DNA of 64,000 nucleotides, taken from assembly GCF_012844455.2 (NCBI RefSeq), contig NZ_JABBCQ020000011.1, positions 105,390 through 169,389 of the forward strand, given 5' to 3'. The notes beneath the pieces were generated by a model, which saw nothing but the letters and a program-made list of their open reading frames with translations, ran no database searches and was not told the DNA's origin. Source of the stretch: Comamonas suwonensis. GTDB taxonomy: Bacteria > Pseudomonadota > Gammaproteobacteria > Burkholderiales > Burkholderiaceae_C. Below, piece after piece: positions 63,952 through 64,000 of this stretch. A program made the position numbers and the translations under genes. Numbering within the stretch: the first letter of the stretch is position 1; every line of letters begins with the position of its first letter.

Positions 63952-64000
63952 GTTTCAAAAGACTTTGGTTAAACACTTGAGAGTAGTGTTAGAATTCAAA

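Overview
The window reads as chromosomal DNA of a betaproteobacterium in Burkholderiales, family Comamonadaceae, most likely Comamonas or a close relative. The grounds are the high GC content, the parE - lytic transglycosylase - parC order, an RpoD with a long Lys/Ala-rich N-terminus, the lpxH-ppiB-ppi-TPR-cysS block, a heme operon of the Bordetella bhu type, and short interspersed repeats that I associate with this family. This is judgement from gene content and was not tested by a database search.

Layout. 1-6.8 kb: a partial MFS transporter, then topoisomerase IV (parE, parC) around a lytic transglycosylase. 7-15.7 kb: a chemoreceptor, pdxY with a RidA-family gene, comEC, and a coupled ATP-grasp / alpha-E pair. 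15.7-18.6 kb: a small catabolic unit (allA, MFS transporter, FadR-type regulator) with two near-identical operator palindromes. 18.6-31.3 kb: a redox and metal block with bacterioferritin, ahpC, ahpF, a two-component system, a cytochrome b / molybdoenzyme pair, a Met-rich repeat protein, an exported MsrA, an NRAMP-type transporter and a Fur-controlled heme receptor. 31.3-35.7 kb: the rest of the heme uptake operon, translationally coupled. 35.8-43.9 kb: DUF2798/LysR, ppsR/ppsA, a two-part sodium:solute symporter and an unrecognised protein. 44-47.5 kb: a two-domain FKBP, an HxlR regulator, a ketopantoate reductase-type protein and a Bug-type binding protein. 47.6-64 kb: housekeeping genes rpoD, dnaG, an acyl-CoA synthetase, lpxH, two cyclophilins, a TPR protein, cysS, a DNA glycosylase, accA, tilS, lysC and tRNA-Ser(GCT).

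The most interesting section is 21.8-27.2 kb. A sensor kinase and regulator are divergent from a cytochrome b, a Tat-exported sulfite-oxidase-fold enzyme, a periplasmic protein with a methionine every five residues (MXKDX repeats), and an exported MsrA with only one cysteine. This fits a cell-envelope system for oxidant or hypochlorite scavenging and methionine sulfoxide repair. It resembles the Azospira suillum mrpX/yedY1/yedZ1 system, with control resembling E. coli HprSR-MsrPQ. The block is bracketed by the true 3' end of ahpF and a decayed second copy of that end at 27083-27157, which also supplies the last codons of msrA. This is a visible scar of how the block was placed beside ahpCF.

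A second structural theme is a short dispersed repeat with fixed geometry (TAGCTG, 18 nt, then GCGCTA-like). It occurs between genes and also inside the coding sequences of comEC, the DNA glycosylase and a cyclophilin signal peptide. A different two-hairpin repeat lies directly after the stop codons of ppsR and ppiB. No CRISPR array, rRNA operon, transposase or prophage gene was seen.
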